41,055 nucleotides of DNA from Acidimicrobiaceae bacterium (lineage in GTDB: Bacteria > Actinomycetota > Acidimicrobiia > Acidimicrobiales > Bog-793), in contig PLDN01000131.1 in NCBI GenBank assembly GCA_003136185.1, positions 1 through 41,055 on the forward strand. Direction: 5' to 3'. The notes beneath the pieces were generated by a model. That model did not search any database and had not been told where the DNA came from. It was given only the letters and a program-made list of their open reading frames with translations. Every line of letters begins with the position of its first letter. Position 1 is the stretch's first letter. Shown here piece after piece: positions 15,815 through 24,087 of the stretch. Made by a program: the position numbers and the translations under genes.

Positions 15815-17113
15815 TCACTCGCCGGCAGCGTCGAGCTCCTGTCGGACCCGTACCGACTCTGCATGCGCGAACAGGCCTTCGGCCTTGGCGATCGCCGAGA
15901 TGTGAGGGGCCGCATCGAGGAGGCCGTCGCGGGTCGCCTCGATCACGTGCACCCGGCGAACGAAGTCCTCCACACCAAGGACACTCGCGAAGCGCGCCGA
16001 GCCGAAGGTCGGCAGCACGTGGCTCGGCCCGGCCAGGTAGTCGCCGAGCGAGGCAGGCGACCACGGCCCGAGGAAGACAGCGCCTGCGTGACGCACCATC
16101 GATACGAGTAACGCGGGATCGGCACAACAGAGCTCGAGATGTTCCGGGGCTATTTCGTTCGCGACGGCCATCGCCTGTTCCGGGCCGTCGACGAGCACGG
16201 CGTATCCGCCCGCTGCGAGCGTCGACTCGATCTCGGCCCGCCGCGGTGCTGAGGCGACGAACTGGCCGATCAAGTCGTTGATCTCCTTCAATGCTGTCTC
16301 CGACCACGTCACGAGCCACGAGAGACCGTCGGGGCCATGCTCAGCCTGGACGATGACGTCGATCGCGGCACATGCTGCAGGGACCGTCTCGTCGGCTATG
16401 ACGACGACTTCGGAAGGCCCGGCGAATGCGGCGGGCACCCCGACAACACCCCGCACCTCTTGCTTCGCGAGCGCCACCCAACGGCTGCCCGCGCCGACGA
16501 TCACGTCGACCTTCGGAATGGTCTTCGTCCCGTACGCCATGGCAGCGATCGCCTGCGGCCCGCCCACGCGGTAGATCTCGTCGACTCCGGCGAGTGCGGC
16601 TGCCGCGAGCAGCTCGTCGGGCAGCTTCCCGTCCGGGCCGGGTGGGACGCACAGAGCGACTGCGCCGACCCCGGCGACCTTCGGCGGTATAGCGGTCATG
16701 AGTACGCTTGAGGGGTACTTGGCTCGCCCACCGGGGACGTAGACACCGGCGCGGTCGACGGGGATCTCGAGAGTGTCGACAAAGATGCCCTTACGCTCGT
16801 AGCGACCGGCTGGCTCGGGACGACCCTCGTAGAAAGCCTCGATGTTGTCGCGGGCGACGGTGAGCGCAGTTCGCAGCTCAGGAGCAACGCGCTCGAGGGC
16901 GGCGTGCGTCTCGTCGAGCGGGACGGACAGGTCGTCGAGGTCCACCCCGTCGAAACGCCGCGTGTACTCCCTCAGCGCCGAATCCCCGTGCGCCCTTACC
17001 TCGGCAATGATCGTCCGCACCTCGGCAACCGGTCCGTCACCCGCGAGATCGGGTCGCGGAAGCAGGCTGCGCAAGTCGCCGGCCGCTTGTCGGAGGTCGA
17101 GGACGTGCAGCAC
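15815..17113 (-). CDS. hisD: Histidinol dehydrogenase
   Basis: 432 aa from GTG 17113, the normal HisD length; the track ORF adds 46 unconserved residues. Motifs: VPGGRAKYPSSVLMTAIPPKVAGV, GGPQAIAAMAYGT, VDVIVGAGSRWVALAK, and the zinc ligands Gln and His in VQAEHGPDG, Asp in LGDYLAGPSHVLPT and His in GLFAHAESVRVR. Residue after the metal His is Gly (EHGP) rather than the common Asp (EHDP). Oxidises L-histidinol to histidine in two NAD-dependent steps. There is no Shine-Dalgarno; TACGCT lies six bases upstream. It is transcribed away from the hisBHAFI genes found 3.7 kb to the right. Confidence 0.94.
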   Translation of the reverse strand: MLHVLDLRQAAGDLRSLLPRPDLAGDGPVAEVRTIIAEVRAHGDSALREYTRRFDGVDLDDLSVPLDETHAALERVAPELRTALTVARDNIEAFYEGRPEPAGRYERKGIFVDTLEIPVDRAGVYVPGGRAKYPSSVLMTAIPPKVAGVGAVALCVPPGPDGKLPDELLAAAALAGVDEIYRVGGPQAIAAMAYGTKTIPKVDVIVGAGSRWVALAKQEVRGVVGVPAAFAGPSEVVVIADETVPAACAAIDVIVQAEHGPDGLSWLVTWSETALKEINDLIGQFVASAPRRAEIESTLAAGGYAVLVDGPEQAMAVANEIAPEHLELCCADPALLVSMVRHAGAVFLGPWSPASLGDYLAGPSHVLPTFGSARFASVLGVEDFVRRVHVIEATRDGLLDAAPHISAIAKAEGLFAHAESVRVRQELDAAGE

Positions 17114-17119
17114 GGCCGC

Positions 17120-17125
17120 AGCGTA
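17120..17125 (-). promoter_or_regulatory. Predicted -10 hexamer of hisD-hisC, leaderless
   Basis: On the minus strand TACGCT is followed by GCGGCC (six bases) and GTG 17113. This supports GTG 17113 over the longer ORF-track start. The 106-bp gap to the divergent small gene shows no other structure I can support. Confidence 0.55.
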
Positions 17126-17219
17126 CCTGTCACGTCTTGACTGCTCCGAATTGGCGGACTTCGAGACCATCGGCCGGATACGTGCGCCGGGACGCTCCGA
17201 TTGCCGCCAAGATGGCTCG

Positions 17220-17411
17220 ATGGCAACCGATCTCGCCGAACTGTCTTCCATCTCCTCGACCCTCGACCAGCTCGCGCGGCGAGTCGGTGGGATGGGCGAC
17301 GCCGCTCAGAGCGTCAAGGAAGAAGATGTCGCGAACGAGCTCTTCGCTGTGGAGCGGGCCCTGTCGTCGGCGCAGCGCCGGCTGGCCCGGATGATCGAGC
17401 GAGGACGGTGA
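17220..17411 (+). CDS. Small conserved-looking hypothetical protein (63 aa)
   Basis: 63 aa from ATG 17220 (MATDLAELSSISSTLDQLARRVGGMGD), ending at TGA 17409-17411. It is hidden in the ORF track inside a longer ORF that begins within hisD. The sequence is alternating hydrophobic/charged (SISSTLDQLARRVG, ELFAVERALSSAQRRLARMIERGR), predicted as two amphipathic helices, possibly a helical hairpin or coiled coil. There is no signal peptide, membrane segment or metal motif. I recall similar short helical proteins in actinobacteria but cannot name a family. It is flanked by a strong hairpin downstream, supporting it as a separate transcript. No clear ribosome-binding site. Confidence 0.6.
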   Translation: MATDLAELSSISSTLDQLARRVGGMGDAAQSVKEEDVANELFAVERALSSAQRRLARMIERGR

Positions 17412-17427
17412 TCCGGAGCTGGACGCG

Positions 17428-17455
17428 CCGACGGCGCCCCGAAGGGCGCCGTCGG
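17428..17455. terminator. Perfect 12-bp hairpin with CGAA tetraloop, terminator-like
   Basis: CCGACGGCGCCC, loop CGAA, then GGGCGCCGTCGG. All twelve pairs are perfect and GC-rich. It lies 17 bp after the 63-aa gene and about 100 bp before the stop of convergent nth, so it could stop both transcripts. No T-run follows on either strand, so it would be a tract-less (L-shaped) terminator of the kind proposed for actinobacteria. The rest of the 17412-17555 gap shows nothing I can name. Confidence 0.6.
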
Positions 17456-17555
17456 GGAGCGGGCCGGGCGGCGGATCCCGAACTCCGCTCATTTGGAACC
17501 AGGTGGCGGGAACCGGTTCCGGTATCGACAATAGCGCGTAGTGCCGCGGGTGTCA

Positions 17556-18248
17556 TCACCGGGAGGATCTCTTCCTTTTCGGTTGGAGGTCGCCGATACC
17601 CGCCGACGGGCACAGCCCGGCAAGGGCGCACTCGCCGCAATTCGGCCTCCGAGCGCTGCATATCTTCCGACCGTGCAAGATGAGACCCAGGCTGAGTGCG
17701 CCCCACTCCTCGGGCGGGAGCATCGAGCACAGTTCGGTCTCGATCTTGACGGGATCTGACGCGGCGGTGAGCCCGAGTCGCCGAGAGAGCCGTGTCACGT
17801 GGGTGTCCACCGGGAGGCCCGGCAGGCCGAGCGCCACTGAGCGCACGACGTTCGCCGTCTTGCGCCCGACCCCCGGCAGGGCCGTGAGTTCTTCCATCGT
17901 TGTGGGGAATACGCCCTCGTGGCGCTCGACGAGAGCCGCCGCGGCACCGAGGAGGTGCGAGGCCTTCGACCGGAAGAAACCAGTCGACTTGATCAACTCC
18001 TCGAGCTCGCCCCGGTCAGCGGCCGCCAGCGCGGCGGGATCCGGGTAGCGCTCGAACAGCTCCGGCGTGACCATGTTGACCCGTTCGTCGGTGCACTGAG
18101 CCGACAGGATCGTCGCCACGAGAAGTTGGAAGGGACCGTCGTGGCGGAGAGCGCAGAGCTCTGCCGCGCTCCCGGGATAAAGGCCGGCGAGGATCTTTGC
18201 GATCTCGCCCGAGCGGTTGGTGCGGGCGGCACGGGATTCTCGGGGCAC
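17556..18248 (-). CDS. nth: Endonuclease III (DNA glycosylase/AP lyase)
   Basis: 230 aa. Helix-hairpin-helix GPD family enzyme: LSAQCTDERVNMVTPELF, helix-hairpin-helix LPGVGRKTANVV with the catalytic Lys, catalytic Asp in GLPVDTHVTRLSRRLGL, and a complete 4Fe-4S loop, C-X6-C-X2-C-X5-C (CSARRPNCGECALAGLC). Removes oxidised pyrimidines. A basic tail (PKRKRSSR) ends the protein. It starts at GTG 18248 with no Shine-Dalgarno; TACGCT lies seven bases upstream. Divergent from mshD with only 38 bp between start codons. Confidence 0.95.
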   Translation of the reverse strand: MPRESRAARTNRSGEIAKILAGLYPGSAAELCALRHDGPFQLLVATILSAQCTDERVNMVTPELFERYPDPAALAAADRGELEELIKSTGFFRSKASHLLGAAAALVERHEGVFPTTMEELTALPGVGRKTANVVRSVALGLPGLPVDTHVTRLSRRLGLTAASDPVKIETELCSMLPPEEWGALSLGLILHGRKICSARRPNCGECALAGLCPSAGIGDLQPKRKRSSR

Positions 18249-18255
18249 GCCGGGC

Positions 18256-18261
18256 AGCGTA
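18256..18261 (-). promoter_or_regulatory. Predicted -10 hexamer of nth, leaderless
   Basis: On the minus strand TACGCT is followed by GCCCGGC (seven bases) and GTG 18248. It faces the mshD hexamer across a 38-bp divergent gap. Confidence 0.55.
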
Positions 18262-18273
18262 CCGACAGGCCGC

Positions 18274-18279
18274 TAGGTT
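18274..18279 (+). promoter_or_regulatory. Predicted -10 hexamer of mshD, leaderless
   Basis: TAGGTT is followed by CGGTCTG (seven bases) and GTG 18287. It sits 12 bp from the opposing nth hexamer and supports the GTG start over the longer ORF-track start. Confidence 0.55.
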
Positions 18280-18286
18280 CGGTCTG

Positions 18287-19234
18287 GTGCACGACGTCGA
18301 AGTGAAGCGCCGGATGGGTGAGGCGGATATAGCGGCCCTCTCGAAGCTCATCGAGGCGGCTTCTCATGCGGACGGGCACCGCGCCCTCGGGGAGCACAAG
18401 TGGCTCGACCTCGTGCAGGGGGGGCGGGAAGGCTTCGCCGGCTTCGTCGCCACCGAGGCTACGGGCCGCCACCGGGTCATCGGGTACGCCCAAGTGAGCC
18501 GCGGAGCCGGGAGCTGGGCGGTCGAATACGTCGTCCACCCGCATTGGCGGACCGAGCCCCAGCTGAGGGGAGATCTCGTCGCCGCCGCGCTCAGGGAGAT
18601 CGCCGAGCAGGGCGGTGGCCATGTCCACGTCTGGGTCCCGAAGCCAAGCTCGGACGACGACTCGGTCGCTGAGGCGGCCGGCCTGAAGCGCGGGCGCGAC
18701 CTGTACCAGATGCGCCGGTCGCTCCCCGTCGAGGGTCTGCAGTCGACAGTCGCGACCCGCCCCTTCCGGCCGGGAGCTGACGAGGAGGCCTGGCTGGAGG
18801 TCAACAACCGGGCCTTCCACGGACATCCCGAACAGGGCTCTTGGACCCGTCGGGAGTTGGACGAACGAGAGCGTCAGCCCTGGTTCGATCCCGACGGCTT
18901 CCTGTTGGCCGAGATCGACGGGCGCCTTGCGGCGTTCTGTTGGACAAAGGTGCAGGACGACGACCACGACGGCGGGGAGGTGGGGGAGATCTACGTAATA
19001 GCTGTCAACCCTGACTTCCAGCGCCGAGGTCTCGGACGAGAGCTCGTGCTCGCCGGTCTCGAGCATCTGCACTCAGTCGGGCTCGAAAAGGCCATGCTCT
19101 ACGTCGATCGCGACAACGAGGAGGCTCGCGGGCTCTACCGGATGCTCGGGTTCCACGACGACCACCTCGACCGCGCCTACACCGGTGACATCTCACCAGC
19201 CGGCGAGCTTCACACCTCGCCCGCGAGCACATGA
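18287..19234 (+). CDS. mshD: Mycothiol synthase (tandem GNAT acetyltransferase)
   Basis: 315 aa from GTG 18287; the track ORF adds 30 residues lying opposite nth. Two GNAT domains in tandem, as in MshD: a degenerate N-terminal copy (VIGYAQVSRGAGSWAVEYVVHPHWR, about 60-110) and an active C-terminal copy with VGEIYVIAVNPDFQRRGLGRELVLAGLEHL (acetyl-CoA loop RRGLG) and ALLYVD-like MLYVDRDNEEARGLYRMLGF. PWFDPDGFLLAE and NRAFHGHPEQGSWT are typical of MshD. It acetylates Cys-GlcN-Ins in the final step of mycothiol synthesis, a thiol confined to Actinomycetota, so it is strong taxonomic evidence. Overlaps rlmN by four bases (ATGA). Confidence 0.92.
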   Translation: MHDVEVKRRMGEADIAALSKLIEAASHADGHRALGEHKWLDLVQGGREGFAGFVATEATGRHRVIGYAQVSRGAGSWAVEYVVHPHWRTEPQLRGDLVAAALREIAEQGGGHVHVWVPKPSSDDDSVAEAAGLKRGRDLYQMRRSLPVEGLQSTVATRPFRPGADEEAWLEVNNRAFHGHPEQGSWTRRELDERERQPWFDPDGFLLAEIDGRLAAFCWTKVQDDDHDGGEVGEIYVIAVNPDFQRRGLGRELVLAGLEHLHSVGLEKAMLYVDRDNEEARGLYRMLGFHDDHLDRAYTGDISPAGELHTSPAST

Positions 19235-20322
19235 CGCTCTACGACCTGAGCCGGGCGGAGCTCTCCGAGCTCTTGGCCGGCGAGCCGGCATATCGCGCGG
19301 GCCAGTTGTGGGAAGGGCTCTATCGCGACCATCGGGAGATCGACGAGCTGACAACCTTGCCGAAGTCGCTGCGCGCACGCCTAAGCGGAGACGAACGTCT
19401 CTCGCCTGCTTGGTCGCTCGTGATCGAGTCGGCGAGCGACCGTGGAGCGACCCGTAAGTGGCTGTTCGAGGCGGGCGATGGCTCGCGCATCGAGACCGTG
19501 CTGATGCGCTACCGGGAGCGGACGACCGTCTGCGTATCGAGCCAGGCGGGTTGTGCGATGGGTTGCTCGTTCTGCGCGACCGGTCAGCTCGGCTTCGGTC
19601 GGCACCTCTCGTGCGGAGAGATCGTCGAGCAGTTCATCCGGGCGAGCCGCTGGGCAACGGCCGAAGGGTGGGGACGGATCGGGAACATGGTCCTCATGGG
19701 CATGGGAGAGCCGCTCGCCAACTACGACAACGTCTTTAGAGCGTTGCGGCGCTGCAACGATTCGGTCGGGATCGGAGCGCGCTCGATCACCGTCTCGACG
19801 GTCGGGGTCGTGCCCGGCATCGCGAAGATGGCGAGCGAGCCCTTACAGGTCAATCTCGCAGTCTCGTTGCACGCCGCCAACGACGGGCTGCGTGACCACC
19901 TCGTCCCCCTCAATCGGCGCTACCCGCTCAAGGTCCTCATGGCCGCGTGCGAGGACTACGTCGAGGTGACCCGCCGGCGCATCTCGTTCGCGTGGGCCTG
20001 CATCGGCGGTGTCAACGACCGGCCGAGCGATGCCCACGAGCTCGCGGCGCTCGCACGTCCGCTGCGGGCGCACGTCAATCTCATCCCGCTCAATCCCACG
20101 CCCGGCTACCAAGTCGCCGGGAGCACCGCCGAGACGGTCGCTTACTTCAGAGACGAGCTCCGCGACCTCGGCGTCAACGTGACCATCCGCAACACCCGAG
20201 GCCGCGACGTCGACGCCGCTTGCGGTCAGCTCGCTGCCGGAATCAGCCCTGGCGGGCTGACGCGGGGCAAGCGAAGCTCGGGAGCGCCTCGTGAGGTGGC
20301 GGTCCGGGCGCGCCTCGCGTAG
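19231..20322 (+). CDS. rlmN: 23S rRNA/tRNA (adenine-C2)-methyltransferase, radical SAM
   Basis: 363 aa. Radical-SAM cluster motif C-X3-C-X2-C in SSQAGCAMGCSFCATGQLGF (Cys about 108, 112, 115), upstream WEGLYRDHREIDELTTLPKSLR, SAM contact NMVLMGMGEPLANYDNV, SVSTVG-type ITVSTVGVVPGI, LAVSLHAANDGLRDHLVPLN and the C-terminal methyl-carrying Cys in VTIRNTRGRDVDAACGQL. Methylates A2503 of 23S rRNA and A37 of some tRNAs. It is coupled to mshD by ATGA, and its TAG stop is part of the predicted promoter of the following maoC gene. Confidence 0.95.
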   Translation: MTLYDLSRAELSELLAGEPAYRAGQLWEGLYRDHREIDELTTLPKSLRARLSGDERLSPAWSLVIESASDRGATRKWLFEAGDGSRIETVLMRYRERTTVCVSSQAGCAMGCSFCATGQLGFGRHLSCGEIVEQFIRASRWATAEGWGRIGNMVLMGMGEPLANYDNVFRALRRCNDSVGIGARSITVSTVGVVPGIAKMASEPLQVNLAVSLHAANDGLRDHLVPLNRRYPLKVLMAACEDYVEVTRRRISFAWACIGGVNDRPSDAHELAALARPLRAHVNLIPLNPTPGYQVAGSTAETVAYFRDELRDLGVNVTIRNTRGRDVDAACGQLAAGISPGGLTRGKRSSGAPREVAVRARLA

Positions 20323-20325
20323 CGT
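20320..20325 (+). promoter_or_regulatory. Predicted -10 hexamer of maoC gene, overlapping rlmN stop codon
   Basis: TAGCGT, whose TAG is the rlmN stop, is followed by CGCTGTC (seven bases) and ATG 20333. The maoC-hisBHAF genes downstream could all be read from here. Confidence 0.55.
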
Positions 20326-20332
20326 CGCTGTC

Positions 20333-20791
20333 ATGGCCACCCACTTCGACGGAATCGAGTCCATCAAGGCCAAGGTCGGTGAGCACCTCGGCTACAGCGA
20401 CTGGAACGAAGTCACTCAAGACCAGGTCAACCTCTTCGCCGACGCGACGGGGGACCACCAATGGATCCATGTCGACCCGGAACGTGCGACCAAGGAGAGC
20501 CCGTTCGGCGGCCCGATAGCGCACGGGTACCTGACGCTCTCGCTCGCCCCGGTCCTGCTCAGCCAGGTCTACTCGGTGAGTGGCGTGTCGATGGGGGTCA
20601 ACTACGGCCTCAACAAGGTGCGCTTCCCGGCGCCGGTCCCTGTCGGCAGCCGCTTGCGCCTCGGCGCCTCCCTCCTGTCGATCGAGGAGATTCCGGGCGG
20701 AGCTCAGATCGTGATGTCGATGACGTTCGAGGTGGAGGGACAGGCGAAGCCGTCGTGCGTGGCCGAGGCGGTTTACCGCTTCTACGTGTGA
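20333..20791 (+). CDS. MaoC family (NodN-like) dehydratase/hydratase
   Basis: 152 aa from ATG 20333, one hot-dog domain. The hydratase-2 motif is present: NLFADATGDHQWIHVDPERATKESPFGGPIAHGYLTLSL, with the catalytic Asp and His in GDHQWIHVD. It probably hydrates/dehydrates an enoyl-thioester, but the substrate is unknown; the closest pattern is the NodN/MaoC single-domain type. It sits directly upstream of hisB (10 bp), which is an odd neighbour for histidine synthesis. The ORF track's extra 14 residues overlap rlmN and are unlikely. Confidence 0.88.
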   Translation: MATHFDGIESIKAKVGEHLGYSDWNEVTQDQVNLFADATGDHQWIHVDPERATKESPFGGPIAHGYLTLSLAPVLLSQVYSVSGVSMGVNYGLNKVRFPAPVPVGSRLRLGASLLSIEEIPGGAQIVMSMTFEVEGQAKPSCVAEAVYRFYV

Positions 20792-20801
20792 GGCCGGCCA
20801 G

Positions 20802-21425
20802 ATGAGCACGTCGCCGGAGCAAGTCGGAGCGCCTGTGCGCGCAGCCAGCCGGTCGAGGGCCACGAAGGAGACCTCGATCGACATCTCGATCGACCTGTCG
20901 CGCGCCGCGCCGCCTGTGGTCTCGACCGGCCTGCCGTTCTTCGACCACATGCTCGAGCAGCTCGGCAAGCACGGTGGGTTCGCGCTCGACATCAAGGCAA
21001 GCGGCGACCTGCACGTCGACGCGCACCACACGGTCGAAGACGTCGGGATCCTGCTCGGAGAGACGTTCGCGGGGGCGTTGGGTGACAAGGTGGGGATCCG
21101 GCGTTTCTCGTCGATGTCGCTGCCGCTCGACGAGGCCCTCGTCGAGGTCGCCCTCGACCTGTCGGGGCGGGCGTTCCTCCACTACGACGTCGAGTTCGGC
21201 CCAGAGACCGCAGCGCTCGGCAACCCGCCGTTCGAGCCCCAGCTCGCGGAGGAGTTCTGGCGCGCGTTCGCCCACTCGGCCGCCATCACCCTTCATATAT
21301 CGCTCAAGTACGGGCGCAACCCCCATCACGTCCTCGAAGCGTCCTTCAAAGGCGTCGCCCGGGCGTTGCGGGAGGCAGTGCGCATCGAGGGCACCGAGGT
21401 CCCTTCGACTAAGGGCGTGCTATGA
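20802..21425 (+). CDS. hisB: Imidazoleglycerol-phosphate dehydratase
   Basis: 207 aa, monofunctional IGPD without the phosphatase domain. Two Mn-binding repeats: FFDHMLEQLGKHG with DAHHTVEDVGILLGE, and later GRNPHHVLEASFKGVARALREAV, ending PSTKGVL. Dehydrates IGP in step six or so of histidine synthesis. The first ~20 residues ([17 protein letters not shown]) are a variable tail. ATG 20802 follows maoC by 10 bp with GAGG in between as a weak ribosome-binding site. First of the tight hisB-hisH-hisA-hisF run. Confidence 0.95.
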   Translation: MSTSPEQVGAPVRAASRSRATKETSIDISIDLSRAAPPVVSTGLPFFDHMLEQLGKHGGFALDIKASGDLHVDAHHTVEDVGILLGETFAGALGDKVGIRRFSSMSLPLDEALVEVALDLSGRAFLHYDVEFGPETAALGNPPFEPQLAEEFWRAFAHSAAITLHISLKYGRNPHHVLEASFKGVARALREAVRIEGTEVPSTKGVL

Positions 21426-21462
21426 CGCCCGCCTCGTGAGTACGGCGCGCGCGGGTGCCGGC

Positions 21463-22077
21463 ATGATCGCGGTTCTGGACTACGGGATAGGCAACCTGCG
21501 CTCTGCTGAGAAAGCGCTGCAGTACGTGGGAGCAGATGCTCGCCTCGTCTCCGATCCCGAACAGGCGCGGCGGGCCGATGCGGTCGTCCTGCCCGGAGTG
21601 GGCGCTTTTGGGGCATGCGCCGAAGCGCTCCGGGAGAGCGGTCTCGACGAGGTGGCGCGCGAGGCGATCGCCGAGCAACGGCCGACACTCGCTGTGTGCA
21701 TAGGGATGCAGTTGCTCTTTGACGAGTCAGAGGAGAGCCCGGGCTGTCATGGTCTCGGCATCTTGCCAGGTGTCATCCGGCGGATCCCACCTGGCGTGCG
21801 CCGGCCCCAGATGCAATGGAACCTCGTCGAACCTGTCAGCCGGGACGGGCGATCGAGCGGGCTGCTCGGCGACAAGGGGGAGTGGTTCTACTTCGTGCAC
21901 GGGTACGCCGCCGAGCTGGGCTCACCGGCCGATCTTGCCGGGACGTGTCAATACGGCGCGACACTGACTGCAGCGGTGGAACGCGGCAGCTTGTTCGCCA
22001 CTCAGTTCCACCCCGAGAAATCCGGACGGGCGGGTCTCGCACTGCTCGCCCGGTTCGCCAAGGCGTGCGGAGGCTGA
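21463..22077 (+). CDS. hisH: Imidazole glycerol phosphate synthase, glutamine amidotransferase subunit
   Basis: 204 aa from ATG 21463 (MIAVLDYGIGNLRSAEKAL), the exact family N-terminus. Class I amidotransferase triad: Cys about 79 in PTLAVCIGMQLLFDESEES, and His-x-Glu in TQFHPEKSG. Oxyanion region LPGVGAFGACAEAL is intact. Supplies ammonia from glutamine to HisF. GTG 21436 (nine residues earlier) is a possible start closer to hisB; the ORF-track start inside hisB is not credible. Ends two bases before hisA. Confidence 0.94.
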   Translation: MIAVLDYGIGNLRSAEKALQYVGADARLVSDPEQARRADAVVLPGVGAFGACAEALRESGLDEVAREAIAEQRPTLAVCIGMQLLFDESEESPGCHGLGILPGVIRRIPPGVRRPQMQWNLVEPVSRDGRSSGLLGDKGEWFYFVHGYAAELGSPADLAGTCQYGATLTAAVERGSLFATQFHPEKSGRAGLALLARFAKACGG

Positions 22078-22079
22078 AG

Positions 22080-22847
22080 ATGGATTTGTGGCCGGCGATA
22101 GACATCCGGGACGGCAAGTGCGTCCGCCTGCATCAGGGCGACTTCGAGACCGTGACCGAGTACGGCGATCCCGTCGAGGTGGCGACGCAGTACCTCGACG
22201 CGGGCGCCAAGCAACTTCACGTCGTCGATCTCGACGCCGCTCGCACGGGCGACCAGTCCAACCGGGAGACGATCCTCCGGATGGTGCGCCGCACGCAACT
22301 GATGATCCAGGTCGGGGGCGGAGTACGCGACGAGGAAAGCGCCGCCGCATTGCTCGACCATGGCGTTGCGCGTGTGGTCATCGGGACGGCCGCGGTCTCG
22401 GAGGACCAGAGCTTCCTGAGCGGGTTGATGGAGCGCTGGCCGGCCCGGATCGCGGTCGGGCTCGACTACCGGGTGGGGCGGGACGCGTACGGTGGCGTTA
22501 GGCGCGAGCTGGCGGTGCGCGGCTGGACGGAGATGAGCGGCGTCTCGATCGAGCGGGCTCTCGCGAGGCTCGCGTGGCTCCCGCTCGCGGGGGTGATCGT
22601 GACCGACATCGCGCGCGACGGGACGGGCGCCGGGCCGGACCTCGTCGAGTACGCCGAACTGCTCGACGCGACGGACCTCCCGATTATCGCGTCCGGAGGG
22701 GTCAGCTCGGCCGCCGACATCGCCCGCCTTGCGCGCCTCGCGAAGGGTGAGCGGCGGCTCTCCGGCGTGATCGTCGGAAAAGCACTGCTCTCTGGCTTGC
22801 TGACGGTGGCCGACGCCAGTCGTGCCGCCCTCGAGCTGACTCGCTAG
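22080..22847 (+). CDS. hisA: Phosphoribosylformimino-5-aminoimidazole carboxamide ribotide isomerase
   Basis: 255 aa from ATG 22080 ([22 protein letters not shown]). TIM barrel with catalytic Asp in PAIDIRDGK and the second Asp in [15 protein letters not shown], phosphate loops [16 protein letters not shown] and [14 protein letters not shown]. Isomerises ProFAR to PRFAR. In many actinobacteria this gene is the bifunctional PriA; here a separate trpF lies 6.6 kb downstream, so HisA need not do both jobs. The AQLYD-like region is [13 protein letters not shown]. Two bases after hisH. Confidence 0.94.
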   Translation: MDLWPAIDIRDGKCVRLHQGDFETVTEYGDPVEVATQYLDAGAKQLHVVDLDAARTGDQSNRETILRMVRRTQLMIQVGGGVRDEESAAALLDHGVARVVIGTAAVSEDQSFLSGLMERWPARIAVGLDYRVGRDAYGGVRRELAVRGWTEMSGVSIERALARLAWLPLAGVIVTDIARDGTGAGPDLVEYAELLDATDLPIIASGGVSSAADIARLARLAKGERRLSGVIVGKALLSGLLTVADASRAALELTR

Positions 22848-22878
22848 CCGGCATCGGCGCAGGCGGTCGGTCACAGCG

Positions 22879-23679
22879 ATGCAGGCGGTACGGATCATCC
22901 CGTGTCTTGACGTCGATCGTGGTCGGGTCGTCAAGGGCGTCACGTACCTCGATCTGCGCGACGCGGGGGACCCGGTGGAGCTTGCCCGGCTCTACAGCGA
23001 CGCTGGAGCCGATGAGCTCGTGGTCCTCGACATCACGGCCTCTTCGGACGGCCGCGAGACCACGATCGGCGTCGTCAGCCGGGCCGCCGAGGAGGTCTTC
23101 ATCCCTCTCACGGTCGGCGGCGGCATCCGCAGTGTCGACGACGCCCGGCGCCTCTTGCGCGCAGGTGCGGACAAGGTCTCGGTCAACACGGCGGCCGTCG
23201 AGCGGCCCTCGTTGGTCGCTGAGATCGCGACGGAGTTCGGGACCCAGTGCACAGTTCTGGCTGTCGATGTGAGGAAGACCGGGGAGGCACCCGGTCGCGC
23301 TCTCGAGCAAGTAGCGGGCTCTGGCTACGAAGTCGTCACTCACGGCGGCCGGCAACCGACCGGGCTCGACGCGATCGAGTGGGTGGTGCAAGGCGTGGAG
23401 CGCGGCGCCGGCGAGCTGCTCGTCACCTCGATGGATCGAGACGGCACTGAGGCCGGCTACGACCTCGAGCTGTTGGCGCTCATCTCCGCCGCAGTCGACG
23501 TCCCGCTTATCGCCTCGGGCGGTGTCGGCACGCTTGATCACCTGGCTGCGGGCTTCCTCGAAGGGGGAGCCGACGGCTTGCTGGCGGCGTCGATCTTCCA
23601 CTTCGGGCGCTATTCGATTGCCCAAGCAAGAGAGCATCTCGCTGCCCGGGGGGTGCCGGTGAGGCCCGTCTACGCCTGA
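22879..23679 (+). CDS. hisF: Imidazole glycerol phosphate synthase, cyclase subunit
   Basis: 266 aa. (beta/alpha)8 barrel with both catalytic aspartates: [19 protein letters not shown] (Asp about 11) and [16 protein letters not shown] (Asp about 130 equivalent). Other signatures: [45 protein letters not shown] and GVPVRPVY at the end. Forms IGP and AICAR with HisH. ATG 22879 is 31 bp after hisA; I see no ribosome-binding site of note. Followed by a 63-bp gap holding the promoter of the GroES-like gene. Confidence 0.95.
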   Translation: MQAVRIIPCLDVDRGRVVKGVTYLDLRDAGDPVELARLYSDAGADELVVLDITASSDGRETTIGVVSRAAEEVFIPLTVGGGIRSVDDARRLLRAGADKVSVNTAAVERPSLVAEIATEFGTQCTVLAVDVRKTGEAPGRALEQVAGSGYEVVTHGGRQPTGLDAIEWVVQGVERGAGELLVTSMDRDGTEAGYDLELLALISAAVDVPLIASGGVGTLDHLAAGFLEGGADGLLAASIFHFGRYSIAQAREHLAARGVPVRPVYA

Positions 23680-23730
23680 GCCCGCCTCTCACCGAGCTGC
23701 CGCATTGACCGGAGGATGGCCTGGCTGGGC

Positions 23731-23736
23731 TACCGT
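23731..23736 (+). promoter_or_regulatory. Predicted -10 hexamer of GroES-like gene, leaderless
   Basis: TACCGT is followed by TCTTCG (six bases) and GTG 23743. It supports GTG 23743 rather than the ORF-track start at 23716. Likely also serves hisI-trpE downstream. Confidence 0.55.
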
Positions 23737-23742
23737 TCTTCG

Positions 23743-24087
23743 GTGCCCAATGAGACGCCCACCGCGGCCGCCGGTAAGAAACAACCGGTCACCATGCTCA
23801 ACGACCGCGTCCTCGTGAGCATGCCGAAATCAGAAGGCGAGCGACGCTCGCGTGCCGGGATCCTCATTCCGGCCACCGCGCAGGTCGCTCGGCGCCTCTC
23901 CTGGGCGGAGGTGGCTGCGGTCGGGCCGCACGTCCGGACGATCCACGCTGGCGACACCGTCTTGTTCAACCCCGAGGAGAGCTTCGAGGTCGATGTGAAG
24001 GGCGAGGATTTTCTGATTCTGCGCGAGCGAGACGTCCACGCGGTGGCTTCCGAACGAATCGACGGTGGCACAGGGTTGTACCTGTGA
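23743..24087 (+). CDS. GroES-like (Cpn10) co-chaperone family protein
   Basis: 114 aa from GTG 23743. Cpn10 fold pattern: [30 protein letters not shown] (beta strand then mobile loop with Ile-Leu-Ile, where GroES has GGIxLP), [49 protein letters not shown]. It lacks the usual short start (the ~20-residue N-terminal tail is extra) and has a C-terminal tail GGTGLYL. No groEL is adjacent. It overlaps hisI by four bases (GTGA), so it sits inside the histidine cluster. Whether it pairs with GroEL or does something else is unknown. Confidence 0.8.
   Translation: MPNETPTAAAGKKQPVTMLNDRVLVSMPKSEGERRSRAGILIPATAQVARRLSWAEVAAVGPHVRTIHAGDTVLFNPEESFEVDVKGEDFLILRERDVHAVASERIDGGTGLYL

Noticed and set aside
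17993-19072. 359-aa minus-strand ORF across nth and mshD
   Set aside because: Overlaps mshD antisense and nth out of frame; no motif, repeat-rich shadow composition.
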